Below, piece after piece: positions 28,201-37,245 of a stretch of 63,894 nucleotides of DNA. This stretch comes from Chitinophagaceae bacterium (lineage in GTDB: Bacteria; Bacteroidota; Bacteroidia; Chitinophagales; Chitinophagaceae), in contig JAGKWS010000011.1 of the NCBI GenBank assembly GCA_021151685.1, positions 1-63,894 on the forward strand, given 5' to 3'. Within the stretch, counting starts at the first letter, position 1. The number at the start of each line of letters is the position of its first letter. Below the pieces are notes generated by a model that made no database searches, was not told where the DNA came from, and saw only the letters and a list, made by a program, of their open reading frames with translations. A program made the position numbers and the translations under genes.

Positions 28201-31002
28201 TATTGCGGTAGCCACGCCACTGGCATTGATGGTAAGAACACCTGTGGCACTACTACTCCATACCGGGCCCAATGCCGAAACATTGTAGCTGCCGTTGCCG
28301 CCCATACCTATTGTGGATGGACCAGTTACAAACGGGCTTGCAGCCGCCTGTACCGTAACAGTAGCTACCACACGGCAATCATAGGGCGAGGTATAGGTAA
28401 TAGGGGCCATACCAGCCAACACACCGGTAACTACACCTGTAGTGTACCCTACAGTGGCAACAGATGAAGAGCCGCTGAGCCAGCTGCCACCGCTGGCAGA
28501 GGCTGTAAGTGTGGTACCCACACTGCCACAAAACGACAGAGTACCCGATATGGTGGGTTGTGCAACCGGTACATTGACGGTGTAGACAGATGTACAACCC
28601 GATAAGAGTTGATAGGTAACGATAGCAGTACCCAGTGTAAGCGCATTTACCAAGCCGGTGCTGCCATTGACGGTGGCCACTGCCGGATGGGCGGATGCCC
28701 ATGTGCCGCCTCCTATACTATTGGTTAGCTGCACCGTACCACCGGCACAACCTAACTCTAAGGAACCGTTGGACGGAGTACTGACAATAGAAATATTTTT
28801 AGTTACCGTGCAGCCCGCCAATGAGTAACTAATAGTAGCCATGCCTACCGCATGTGCGGTTACTATTCCTGTTGAGGATGATGTTATGCCGGCTATAGAA
28901 GGATCGGAAGATGACCACGTGCCCCCGGATGGCGAAGAGGTATAGGTTGCCGTAGTAAAATTGCAGAAACCTGTGGGACCAGAAATGGCAGTGGGAGCCG
29001 CATTGACTGTGACTATGGCTGCACCGCTACAGGTGCCACCCGGCGATGTATAATTGATATGTGCGGTGCCAATGCCCACGCCTGAAACAAGCCCTGTACT
29101 ACTTACTGTGGCTACAGAGGCATTGGAAGATGTCCAGGTACCACCAGTAACGGCATGTACCAATTGAGACGAAGTGCCAAGACATATATGCGCATCCCCA
29201 TCAAGCCCTCCGGCCACAGCATTAACCGTTACTACAACCACCTGGTAGCAGCCGGTAGGTATGGTATAGGTGACACCTCCTGTACCTGCCGCAAGGCCGG
29301 TAACCACGCCCGTAGCACTTACCGAAATTGCGGCTGATGCAGAACTCCATGTACCCGCAGGACCTGCGGGGGCAATTAAGGTAGTAGTGGTGCCCACACA
29401 AACGCCCAGTGTTCCTATAGGTGGTGCAGGCGATGGCAATACACTGACAGTGCGTGTGGTAACACACCCTGTACCCAGCATATACGATAGCACGGCCAAG
29501 CCGGCAGAACTGCCTGCAAATGCCCCACTACCCTCTATGGCGAGTACAGACGGATTGGAACTCGTCCAAATACCACCAATGGAGGTAGAAGTGTAAAACG
29601 CCGACTGACCGGTACAAACGGAGGAAGGCCCTGTAATGGGTGCGGGTAAAGGATGTACAATAACAAGGTTGGTACGCGTGCAACCTGCCATACTGGTAAA
29701 AGTAATATTTGTATTGCCGGCACTAATGCCGGTAACAACACCCGTGGCCGATACGGTACCTATTGCCTCATTCGAAGACGACCATGTACCGCCGCCCAAT
29801 CCTATCAGGTTGACGGTGGTACCCGTACACATTTCGGCAGTACCTACAATAACCATCGGTATTGCATGCGTGGTAACTACCGCAGTGGTGCGGCAACCAG
29901 TGCCCAGGGTGTAACTAATAGTAGCTGTGCCACCACCTGCCAAAGCCGTAGCCTCACCAGTGGAACCAGAGATTGTTACCACACCCGGATTGCTACTTAT
30001 CCATGTACCGCCGGCAGGCGAGCTGCTTAACAATGATGTAGTGCCGGCACAGATATTTCTATTGCCGGAAATTTCTGACGGGGCTCCATTTACCGTGAAG
30101 ACACGAGTTACATAGCAGCCGGTAGGCAGTGTGTAAGTAAGCACCATAGTACCTACACCACCGGTAGTTATCACACCCGATGTACTTACCGTACCTACAG
30201 CAGGTGTGGCAGACATCCATGTACCACCTCCCGGTGCGCTTAATACCAAACTATCGCCCTGACACAGGACCAACGGCCCTAAAATGACGGAAGGTAAAGG
30301 ATGCATGGTAACAGTTTTGGTTGTATAGCAGGCTGGCGATGTGCGGTAGGTGATTGTTGCTGTACCAGTTGTAATAGCCGTAAAAATGCCGGTACTGGTT
30401 ATGGTACCTGCCACCGACGATGACCACGTGCCACCCGTTGGCACACAGCTATACGCTGCACTACTACCCATACATACACCAGCAGGCCCGGCAATAGTAT
30501 CGGTGGGGGCAGGCCATACAGTTACTACTGCCGATGAAAAGCAGGTATTGGTACCGGTATAAGTAATAGTTGCTGTACCGGGGGCTATACCGGTAACTAC
30601 GCCCGTAATGGCATCTATGGCTGCGGTAGATGCATTACTGCTACTCCATGCACCGCCCGACGGCATTGACGATAAGGCGATACTTTGCCCTACACACAAG
30701 GGAGCCATACCCGCTACCGGCGAGGGCAATGTAGCCACCGTTACCGTTTTGAACACTACGGTCTCTGATGCTGTGTAGGTGATAATGGCAGTACCAGGAT
30801 TGACCGCGAAGAGTACGCCCGAAGAGGCATTTATTGAGGCAACAGTGGGTGCGCTGATGGTCCAGACACCTCCAGCTATCTCGTTGGTATAGGTGGCCGA
30901 CTGACCGTTACAAATGATAGATGGGCCGGCAATGATACCGGTAGTGGCATTAGCCAACAAAGAGCCCAATGCAAAGAGCAAGGTTAACAAGGTATATTTC
31001 AT
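25228..31002 (-). CDS. Giant BIG2/Ig-repeat T9SS cargo protein
   Basis: A 1924-residue secreted protein. ATG 31002 opens a signal peptide (MKYTLLTLLFALGSLLANA). Thirteen BIG2-like repeats follow (residues about 22-970; motif GG(T/V)WSS and a late G.A.ITYT), nearly all with one Cys near each end. Next are a PKD-like segment (SQFGDGSSSVYPL), a linker with FNDANLSCIREGGE, a DUF7619-like region (LTYRVRFENMGNAPARNVTI), two more BIG2 repeats, three larger Ig-like domains and a type A sorting domain (VVSPNPGSGTFRI, ending TRLLLQP). The domain order matches the upstream gene at 31119-35249, so they are tandem paralogues. Probably a surface adhesin; no enzymatic motif seen. Confidence 0.92.
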   Translation of the reverse strand: MKYTLLTLLFALGSLLANATTGIIAGPSIICNGQSATYTNEIAGGVWTISAPTVASINASSGVLFAVNPGTAIITYTASETVVFKTVTVATLPSPVAGMAPLCVGQSIALSSMPSGGAWSSSNASTAAIDAITGVVTGIAPGTATITYTGTNTCFSSAVVTVWPAPTDTIAGPAGVCMGSSAAYSCVPTGGTWSSSVAGTITSTGIFTAITTGTATITYRTSPACYTTKTVTMHPLPSVILGPLVLCQGDSLVLSAPGGGTWMSATPAVGTVSTSGVITTGGVGTMVLTYTLPTGCYVTRVFTVNGAPSEISGNRNICAGTTSLLSSSPAGGTWISSNPGVVTISGSTGEATALAGGGTATISYTLGTGCRTTAVVTTHAIPMVIVGTAEMCTGTTVNLIGLGGGTWSSSNEAIGTVSATGVVTGISAGNTNITFTSMAGCTRTNLVIVHPLPAPITGPSSVCTGQSAFYTSTSIGGIWTSSNPSVLAIEGSGAFAGSSAGLAVLSYMLGTGCVTTRTVSVLPSPAPPIGTLGVCVGTTTTLIAPAGPAGTWSSASAAISVSATGVVTGLAAGTGGVTYTIPTGCYQVVVVTVNAVAGGLDGDAHICLGTSSQLVHAVTGGTWTSSNASVATVSSTGLVSGVGIGTAHINYTSPGGTCSGAAIVTVNAAPTAISGPTGFCNFTTATYTSSPSGGTWSSSDPSIAGITSSSTGIVTAHAVGMATISYSLAGCTVTKNISIVSTPSNGSLELGCAGGTVQLTNSIGGGTWASAHPAVATVNGSTGLVNALTLGTAIVTYQLLSGCTSVYTVNVPVAQPTISGTLSFCGSVGTTLTASASGGSWLSGSSSVATVGYTTGVVTGVLAGMAPITYTSPYDCRVVATVTVQAAASPFVTGPSTIGMGGNGSYNVSALGPVWSSSATGVLTINASGVATAITQGVTTISCSAPCGVYTKEVTVTRPIATYSVVPSADTACLPAHFYLAIYGADTSWAVVSQFGDGSSSVYPLNTGSAHIYHAYGGPGTYTVRHLVFKSGVPVDSVTFSYVHQNCNVMRVRYFNDANLSCIREGGETWSTHPITTRVDSAGVTVASITATSGFYYKARGGAGTIYQFTPIAMGSSVALSCPSSPLLSDTVGIFEEVHIPRDFGLQCTTPAGVYDLSVNVAANCSLTNARYDIVVRNSMCTPVSPVVTLNVSPHYQFQSATILPTSISGTTITWALPPLSLGATSVRTFSVYFTRPSGLGPVPPGTLIPSQVLVGPTSGDYDTTNNEVIRTDTARGAWDPNDITVTPEGYILPCTELTYRVRFENMGNAPARNVTIIDTLNDGLDPATLAPVVASHPMDIAIYAAGGHNVVRFDFPDIYLPDASHPNDNKGMVFYTIKARAGLADGTEIQNRAGIFFDDNPVVMTNEVHNITGMPPIAGPDTVCAGTSVTLTNMLAGGTWSISGISATILGSVVTGHTVGESIVTYEAANACTLRRRTHTVYVDTIPVVAPLTGTTHVCAGSTTLWGTTTGNGVWHSANVAVATVMATGLVTGEAAGTAIISYTVSNSCGTTAQTDTVTVQPMVTPSVTVTTDATPIVCFGTNIRYTATALHGGDAPQWQWYKYGELVPGTTTDTFTYIPGIDEFIEARLTSSAACVTDTHAIAGTVVAVTALTTPQISTARIPMGRLCQGTVVTLNATISGGGTAPVIWWTKNGAIVGTGLTFSYMPNDGDMLSAWLDGDEECSIFDTVGSLPTSMQVDSSFIPTVSISVTPGLFIAPGTTDTFTAVAANAGPAPRYQWLLNSVEIPGATSFRYITNTLADGDSVSCVVSGGSTCTFISFNSVKVRVSPVYTHLAEMNSAIVVSPNPGSGTFRITGSVTGATTATILVADVLGRQVLMTPAEVLAGEISQTIMLPQALAPGTYLLQLVTDAGRYTTRLLLQP

Positions 31003-31059
31003 AAGAAATTTTTATGATATTATAAAAATATATAAAAATATCCAGAACTTTTATGACCA

Positions 31060-31094
31060 CTTTTTTGTTGCCCACAATGTGAGCAACAAAAAAG
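31060..31094. repeat. Inverted repeat between the two giant cargo genes
   Basis: CTTTTTTGTTGC (31060-31071) and GCAACAAAAAAG (31083-31094) form a perfect 12-bp inverted repeat with an 11-base spacer. On either strand the T-run comes first and the A-run last, the reverse of an intrinsic terminator, so a protein-binding site or mRNA structure is possible. It lies between the stop at 31119 and the start at 31002. Confidence 0.6.
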
Positions 31095-31118
31095 TATATC
31101 AAACTTGTTTGGAAACCA

Positions 31119-34100
31119 CTATTTACCCACTATCAGGCGGTATTGTCGTGTCTCTGTGCCAATGCCCATATTCAGCATGTACACACCCGATGCCAGAGAC
31201 TGCGGCAGATTGATGGTGGCATCCAGCCCATTGGCCCCCATGTGTAGCAGACTTGTATACACAGTCTGGCCCAGCACATCGGCCACGCTCATACGCACAT
31301 CGCCAGGGGTGAATGCACCCACTGCAGCCCGTATACGGAACTGGCCATTGCCCGGATTGGGGAATATACTGATGCCCGCCTCGCCAGCTATATGCCCTAC
31401 ACCCACTGGCAGTATCGTTACATATACCGAGTTGTAGGTAACTATGCTGCACACACCGCTACCTGTTACGCGGCAGGTTACCGAATCATAATCGGAAAGT
31501 GTAGAGGTGGTGAACGAATTGGTAATGGCACCGGGTACCAGAGTAGAATTCACATACCACTCGAATACTGGCGATGGCCCTGCACCTGTAACAAATGCAG
31601 TAAATGTAATGGGGTCGCCTGCATTTACGGTAAGTGAAGGAGAAGCCGAAATACTGATAACCGGGAAATAGAGCGGATCTACTTTCTGGTGTACCACAGC
31701 ACTGTTTACCGTATCGGTAAGGCGGCAATGGTAGTTGCTACCCATGCGGCAGTATATCAGATCGCCATCGGTAGGCACATAGGCATAGGTAGGTGCCGTG
31801 CCAGACAGTGTACCATTTACAAACCAACGATACACGGGGCTTGGGCCACCCATTACAGCATTGGCAGTGTAGGTTACCAGCGTACCGGCACAAGAGGTAT
31901 CGTTGGGGCTCACATTTACCAACACTACAGGTGTACCTGTTGGCAATACGGTCATGGTAATCGTATCGGCCACTATAGTAGGCAGGGCACATGCCTGACT
32001 GGTAGTCATTATCACCGAAACATCATCGCCTGTTGCTGGCAGGTAAGAGTAAGCATCGCCTGCGCTTACCACCACACCATTTACCGCCCACTGGTACGAT
32101 GGCGTAGTGCCACCATATACCGGTGCTGTAGTGAAGATAACCGGAGAACCGGAACATACGGTATCATCGGTAGTTACTACGCCTACCGATGGGGTAACTA
32201 TAGCAGCTACTGTTACCACCTTGGTAGCCGTACGCGATGTGCAACTGTTAGACACTGTATAGCTGATAGTAGTAGTACCCGCTGCAAGACCTGTAACTAT
32301 ACCTGTAGTAGCAATGGTACCGGCAGTAGGGGTACTGCTGGCCCAAACACCACCCGGCATGCTGTTGAACAGGGTATCTGGATAGCCAAGGCATATATGG
32401 TCTGGCCCCTGTATGGGCGGTACCCCGGTAGTATTGTTCACCTCGTTGGTCATTACCACCTCGTTGTCGTCGAAGTAAATACCCACACGGTTGGTTATGT
32501 CTACCCCGTCTGGTACAGTAAGGCGTGCCTTTACCCTGAAGATGAACATACCATGGCACAACTGGCGATTGCTGGTATCGGTAAGACGAATGTTGGGGAA
32601 TTCAAATTTAGCAATCTTCAAACCTCCTGATGTAAATACCGAAGTATTCATAGCATGGCTGGCCACTATGGGTTCCAGCGTGGTTTCGTCTACCCAGGCG
32701 GGTAGCGTATCCAGTACATGTATATTGATGGCGGTATCGTTGCCCATGTTTTCGAAGCGTACCTTGTATTGCAGCCATGTGCATGGCAAAACATTACCGG
32801 TTGGAGACACGGCTATGTCATTGGGGTCGAAAGATGCCTTAACCGTATCGGTACTGATAATCATATTATTCAGCGTATCCAAATCGCCGGTATATGGGGT
32901 TACTTTTATCTGTGTGGTTACTGTATCGCCTACAGTCAACCATGGACCCAGCGAAGAGGGTCTTTCCAGATACAGTACTATGTTGCGCACAGAGTTGGCC
33001 GCAATTGTACCCAAATTCCAGGTAAGGGTGGTGCCTGTCACCGTTGAGGGCAGGGGGCTACCGGATGTACATGGATACATCCCCGCATAGTAGCCATATT
33101 TAGGGTTGTGGTTGATGGTTAGCACCGCAGGTACCGGCAGGCAACTGAAATTGTCTACAGTAATGTCCAACCTTTGTGTGTGTCTGCCACAGCGTATGTT
33201 GGCATTCACACGCAAATCGAATGACGATGGTGTAGAACCACAGCGCATGCCTATACGCTTCAGCGTTACTGCCGTTGGTATAGATGGTATAGTATCGAGA
33301 ATTACGCCACCGGCAGTGGGGCATGCATAGCTAATACCACCCAATGTAGTGATAGGTGTAAACGAATAGATAGTACCCGCCACATCTGGAGTAGGATAAT
33401 CGAAACCCGAAGTTACGGTTATGGTATCCCACAACACGCCGTTTCTGCGCACCACTATATCCACAGGCATTTGGTTCAGTGTATCTGGTGCGTCAAAGAC
33501 ACAGTTCGAATTGTTATCGCGATACAAGCGTACAGGGAACACCGTGCAATAGGTAGTATGTGTAAATGTAACCGTATCTACGGGGGTGCCACTGTGGCGC
33601 AGTATATGGCGCACCGTGTACACGCCTGGCAGCGCATAGCTGTGGTATATGTTGGCCGATGGTGGCGCACTGCCGGTAAGCGCAGTAGTATCGTTAATAC
33701 CATCGCCAAAAGAGGTAATAACACTGAACGATGTAGATATACCGCAACCTTCTATATGAAACTGCGTAGGCGCACATACCGAACCTGATGTAGGCACTAC
33801 ATAATGAGCACCAATGGCATAATTTACATTCACCAATACAAAACCCGATGTGGCCGACAAGCCCGATGATGCACAGGTAATGCGACAACGGTAATACAGG
33901 GCAGTAGTTGGCGAGTAGGTATAAGGTACTGTGTTGGCTCCTGCCATGTCGGACCAGCCAATACCATCTGGCGACGACTGCCATTGTATCATATGGCCAC
34001 AAGCCGGAGAATAGGCTGGTAACGACAGAGTGAGCGGTGTGCCTATACATACCAGTGTAGACGATGCCGAAATAAGGCCCGGCACCGGGGTGCCCACACA

Positions 34101-35249
34101 AGAGGACGTAACAGTAACTACTGTTGGTATACTGCCGCAAGCATTTACATAAGATATGGTGGTAGTACCGGTTGCCACACCAGAAACCACACCGGTAGCC
34201 GATACTGTAGCAATTGCAGGCAATGTTGAAGACCATGTACCTCCAAATCCGCTTGTGGGTGTGAAGGTAGTGGTACTACCAGCACATATACTTAGCGAAC
34301 CACTCATACCTGCTGGTGCTGCATTTACCGTAACAACCTGTGAATTGGTGCACCCACCTAAAAAATACGAGATAGTAGTAGTACCATATGATATACCGGT
34401 TACTACACCCGTAGCAGCACCCACAGTTGCCACTGCCGCATTGGATGATGACCATGTACCCCCACCCATGCTATTGGTAAGCGTAAGGGTAGACGGCATA
34501 CATACTGTTGTTGGCCCGGAAATAGTGCCAATTGAGGTGCTTACAGTTAACACTCTTGTGGCAAAACATCCCGTTGTTCCGGTATAAGTAATTGTAGCCG
34601 TGCCCGGTGCAATGGGCGTTACAATACCCCCGGCATCAATAGTGGCAATGCCTGGTGCGGCAGATGACCATGTACCACCTGAAGGCGTACCTATGGCTGC
34701 ACTGGAGCTGCCGATACAAATTGCAGATGGAGTAGAAATTATTGGCAACGGCAGAACAGTTACCGTAAGTATAGAGCGGCAACTACCTACTGTGTATGTA
34801 ATATCAGTAGTTCCTGAAGCAATACCAGAAAACACGCCAGCAATTGAAATAGTACCCACAGTAGTAGAGGAACTGGACCACAAACCACCACCGGGTGTAA
34901 CCGCAAAAGTGCTGGTACTACCAACACACACCGATGAAATACCCGTTATAGCCGAAGGAGTAGGATTGACTGTGATGGTTGAATAGGCAAAATCTACCCC
35001 ATCGGTATAGGTGATAACAGAAGTGCCTATACCTACACCATTCACTATACCAGTACCGGCACCAATAGATGCTACAGCCGGGTTTCCGCTGGTCCATGTT
35101 CCACCAGTTACCGTATTGGTAAGGGTAACAGAAGCCCCAGTACACAAACTGGTAGGGCCCAATATAGGTGGCAATGCCGCATTGGCCACAAACGACAACA
35201 TTAAGAAAGATACAACAAGGCTCAGGTACTTTATAAATGGTAGTTTCAT
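31119..35249 (-). CDS. BIG2/Ig-repeat T9SS cargo protein
   Basis: A 1376-residue secreted protein. ATG 35249 was chosen because it starts a signal peptide (MKLPFIKYLSLVVSFLML, cut near ANA); the longer ORF from 35300 adds 17 residues in front. Five BIG2-like repeats are followed by an Ig-like domain (IQWQSSPDGIGW), a PKD-like domain (SFGDGINDTTAL), a DUF7619-like region (QYKVRFENMGNDTAINIHVL), one more BIG2 repeat, three Ig-like domains and a type A sorting domain (GISIFPNPGNGQFRI, ending YRLIVGK). It is a shorter paralogue of the gene just downstream, lacking eight of its N-terminal repeats. A candidate promoter lies at 35369-35362. Confidence 0.92.
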   Translation of the reverse strand: MKLPFIKYLSLVVSFLMLSFVANAALPPILGPTSLCTGASVTLTNTVTGGTWTSGNPAVASIGAGTGIVNGVGIGTSVITYTDGVDFAYSTITVNPTPSAITGISSVCVGSTSTFAVTPGGGLWSSSSTTVGTISIAGVFSGIASGTTDITYTVGSCRSILTVTVLPLPIISTPSAICIGSSSAAIGTPSGGTWSSAAPGIATIDAGGIVTPIAPGTATITYTGTTGCFATRVLTVSTSIGTISGPTTVCMPSTLTLTNSMGGGTWSSSNAAVATVGAATGVVTGISYGTTTISYFLGGCTNSQVVTVNAAPAGMSGSLSICAGSTTTFTPTSGFGGTWSSTLPAIATVSATGVVSGVATGTTTISYVNACGSIPTVVTVTSSCVGTPVPGLISASSTLVCIGTPLTLSLPAYSPACGHMIQWQSSPDGIGWSDMAGANTVPYTYSPTTALYYRCRITCASSGLSATSGFVLVNVNYAIGAHYVVPTSGSVCAPTQFHIEGCGISTSFSVITSFGDGINDTTALTGSAPPSANIYHSYALPGVYTVRHILRHSGTPVDTVTFTHTTYCTVFPVRLYRDNNSNCVFDAPDTLNQMPVDIVVRRNGVLWDTITVTSGFDYPTPDVAGTIYSFTPITTLGGISYACPTAGGVILDTIPSIPTAVTLKRIGMRCGSTPSSFDLRVNANIRCGRHTQRLDITVDNFSCLPVPAVLTINHNPKYGYYAGMYPCTSGSPLPSTVTGTTLTWNLGTIAANSVRNIVLYLERPSSLGPWLTVGDTVTTQIKVTPYTGDLDTLNNMIISTDTVKASFDPNDIAVSPTGNVLPCTWLQYKVRFENMGNDTAINIHVLDTLPAWVDETTLEPIVASHAMNTSVFTSGGLKIAKFEFPNIRLTDTSNRQLCHGMFIFRVKARLTVPDGVDITNRVGIYFDDNEVVMTNEVNNTTGVPPIQGPDHICLGYPDTLFNSMPGGVWASSTPTAGTIATTGIVTGLAAGTTTISYTVSNSCTSRTATKVVTVAAIVTPSVGVVTTDDTVCSGSPVIFTTAPVYGGTTPSYQWAVNGVVVSAGDAYSYLPATGDDVSVIMTTSQACALPTIVADTITMTVLPTGTPVVLVNVSPNDTSCAGTLVTYTANAVMGGPSPVYRWFVNGTLSGTAPTYAYVPTDGDLIYCRMGSNYHCRLTDTVNSAVVHQKVDPLYFPVISISASPSLTVNAGDPITFTAFVTGAGPSPVFEWYVNSTLVPGAITNSFTTSTLSDYDSVTCRVTGSGVCSIVTYNSVYVTILPVGVGHIAGEAGISIFPNPGNGQFRIRAAVGAFTPGDVRMSVADVLGQTVYTSLLHMGANGLDATINLPQSLASGVYMLNMGIGTETRQYRLIVGK

Positions 35250-35361
35250 AAATGGCAATTTTACATCTAAGGCAATAACATACGCACTACAAGGGCGCAA
35301 CTGTGCAGTTATTTGTTAGTCAAACACTAACAAATAAGTATACGACTGTTAAAAGCCTTGG

Positions 35362-35369
35362 CAAAATTA
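35362..35369 (-). promoter_or_regulatory. Candidate promoter of the tandem cargo genes
   Basis: TAATTTTG on the minus strand fits TAnnTTTG, 112 bases before ATG 35249. A TTTG at 35388-35385 could be the -33 element, although the 15-base gap is shorter than usual. Confidence 0.4.
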
Positions 35370-35466
35370 CACAAGTGATAGCAGCAAACCAGTACCCTAC
35401 CCTAAATGAAACCGAATAGTACCCAACTGTGTCAAACTTATTATAAACGTGTCGTTTACTGCGCTC

Positions 35467-36195
35467 TTACCGCACAGCAACAATTCTATCGCCTTGCAGT
35501 AAGGGCAGTACAGGATGTTTGTCGGGCGTTACGCAATATTCCATATCCTCTTCTAACCCATAAGCCGATAAACGCCTGTAGTGCGAGCTATCGCGTAGAA
35601 AATTGATAAAATTACTGCCACCGGTGCTGTTAAATAGATGTCTGGCACCACGGGCTGCATCACAATTCACCTCGAATGCATGCCCAACGCGGCTGACTAC
35701 CGCACCAGCAAACAGTGTGTCCTCCAGATTGTACTTGTCCTTCCACGAAGCACAGCCAAGCAGTACATTTTTATTCTGCGCCAGCAAGTAGTCGCACACA
35801 ACACTCAGGTTCAGAAAAGACCCAATAACTATCTGGGCGGCATCTTTCACCATGTGCAGCAAACGGGTGCCGTTTGTAGTGGTAAGTACCAATGTTTTGC
35901 CTTGTACAAAATCTGTAGGATACTCCAGCGGAGAATTGCCATGCTGCAAGCCGGGAGCAATTTTCCCGTCCCGCTCCCCGGCTGTAAGGCTGTTGGGCAA
36001 ACTATTGCCAATGGCAATACAATCTTGTACCGAGGCAACTGGTATTACCGAAGCTGCGCCATTGTGCAATGCAGCCGTAATGGTAGAAGTAGCCCTGAAA
36101 ATATCTATTATTACCACCACCGATCCGGCCGTGTTGTATAAATGAAGCAATGCAGGCGAAAGACAAACTTCCAGCGATGGTTTCTCTGAACTCAT
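35467..36195 (-). CDS. comB: 2-phosphosulfolactate phosphatase family protein
   Basis: A 242-residue protein of the ComB family, which removes phosphate from 2-phosphosulfolactate. The signature VVIIDIFRATSTITAAL (residues about 26-43) with its metal-binding Asp, the GERDG segment, LTTTNGTR and LGCASWKDKYNLEDTLFAGA are all visible. Length is normal. In methanogens the reaction feeds coenzyme M; in Bacteroidota the product is more likely sulfolactate or unknown. It lies downstream of gldN but behind a strong terminator, so it is probably independent. Confidence 0.88.
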   Translation of the reverse strand: MSSEKPSLEVCLSPALLHLYNTAGSVVVIIDIFRATSTITAALHNGAASVIPVASVQDCIAIGNSLPNSLTAGERDGKIAPGLQHGNSPLEYPTDFVQGKTLVLTTTNGTRLLHMVKDAAQIVIGSFLNLSVVCDYLLAQNKNVLLGCASWKDKYNLEDTLFAGAVVSRVGHAFEVNCDAARGARHLFNSTGGSNFINFLRDSSHYRRLSAYGLEEDMEYCVTPDKHPVLPLLQGDRIVAVR

Positions 36196-36220
36196 GTAAC
36201 AATCAATGAATTATATACTC

Positions 36221-36247
36221 AAAAAAAGCCCCCGTAATACGGGGGCT
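36221..36247 (-). terminator. Intrinsic terminator of the gld operon
   Basis: A 9-bp stem, AGCCCCCGT (36227-36235) with ACGGGGGCT (36239-36247), around an AAT loop, followed on the minus strand by seven T (36227-36221). It lies 24 bases past the gldN stop. Confidence 0.92.
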
Positions 36248-36270
36248 CAGATATTTTTCTGACAGCGATA

Positions 36271-37212
36271 TTAGTATACCCACATGTCGTGTTCTTTGTT
36301 GAAAATCTCTTCGGCTGCACGTTTACCTTCATACAGTGCTTCCATAGAGTTGTTGCCAAATTTCTCCATAAAGTTCTCGCCATAGCCACCATTAATGGTA
36401 CCATATGGGTTGCTCACCTTAGTGATACGTGCCGAGAACATACGGCTTTCAAAAAACTCATCCCAAGTAGGGCGGAACATATCGTTACCGGGGTTTACTA
36501 CTTCGTAGTTGGCTAACAAAGGACGAATTTCGGGATAGTACAACCAGAACATAGCTTGCGAACCACGGAATGCACCATTGTCATCATAGATGTCTTTAAC
36601 AGGTGCAATACCAGCAATACGTACTATCATCTGACCTACGTTTCGGTCGAAAATCCAGTCTTCCTTTATCCTGTACTTGGTGATGTCTTCTGGTTTGAAG
36701 TCGGTTGTTTTCAACTTCATGATTTCCTCACCGGTAATAGGGTCAGTCAACCAAACAGTATCTGTTTTGCCAGCCGTTTGCTCCATCAATTGCTCCTTAG
36801 TAAGCACTGTGGTGAAACGGTCATCAAAACTGCTGTAGGCAACAATCTTACCCTTTTTGATGGCATCAATCAAAATTTCTATGAACATACCACCACCAGT
36901 GTGTTCGTCACCCACGTAGCGGAACGCAATGTTTTGCTTCTCCAGCGTATTGATTTCGCGCCATACACGCTTTTTCCAAAGTATATCATCTTCACGAAGA
37001 TATTGCCATGGCACAGGCTTACGGGCACGTTCTTTGTCCGGAATCCTATCATAAGCACCATCGGCAGTACGTGAAGGCAACCATTGACTGGAAACACCCG
37101 AAGTGCCGGCAGGAACTGCCGGATCGGAAGAGCCAACCTGTGCAAATGACATGCTTGCCGAAAGTGTGATGGCTGCTGTCAGGAAAAGTCTGCACGCGTT
37201 AAAAATGGTCAT
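36271..37212 (-). CDS. gldN: Gliding motility / T9SS protein GldN
   Basis: A 313-residue periplasmic T9SS component (PorN type) with a signal peptide (MTIFNACRLFLTAAITLSAS, cut near SFAQ). Family-like segments include WKKRVWREINTLEKQN, the DP(I/L)TGEE region, YRIKEDWIFDRNVGQM and WLYYPEIRPLLANYEV. In the T9SS, GldN binds the lipoprotein GldK to form the ring under the outer membrane. It is the last gene of gldK-L-M-N, 66 bases after gldM. A TAnnTTTG box in that gap suggests extra, separate transcription. Confidence 0.95.
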   Translation of the reverse strand: MTIFNACRLFLTAAITLSASMSFAQVGSSDPAVPAGTSGVSSQWLPSRTADGAYDRIPDKERARKPVPWQYLREDDILWKKRVWREINTLEKQNIAFRYVGDEHTGGGMFIEILIDAIKKGKIVAYSSFDDRFTTVLTKEQLMEQTAGKTDTVWLTDPITGEEIMKLKTTDFKPEDITKYRIKEDWIFDRNVGQMIVRIAGIAPVKDIYDDNGAFRGSQAMFWLYYPEIRPLLANYEVVNPGNDMFRPTWDEFFESRMFSARITKVSNPYGTINGGYGENFMEKFGNNSMEALYEGKRAAEEIFNKEHDMWVY

Positions 37213-37237
37213 ATCAGTATAATTAATGTCGTTAAAA

Positions 37238-37245
37238 CAAATTTA
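37238..37245 (-). promoter_or_regulatory. -7 box in the gldM-gldN gap
   Basis: TAAATTTG on the minus strand fits TAnnTTTG, with its G 25 bases before ATG 37212. If used, the leader would be about 20 bases. Confidence 0.4.
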
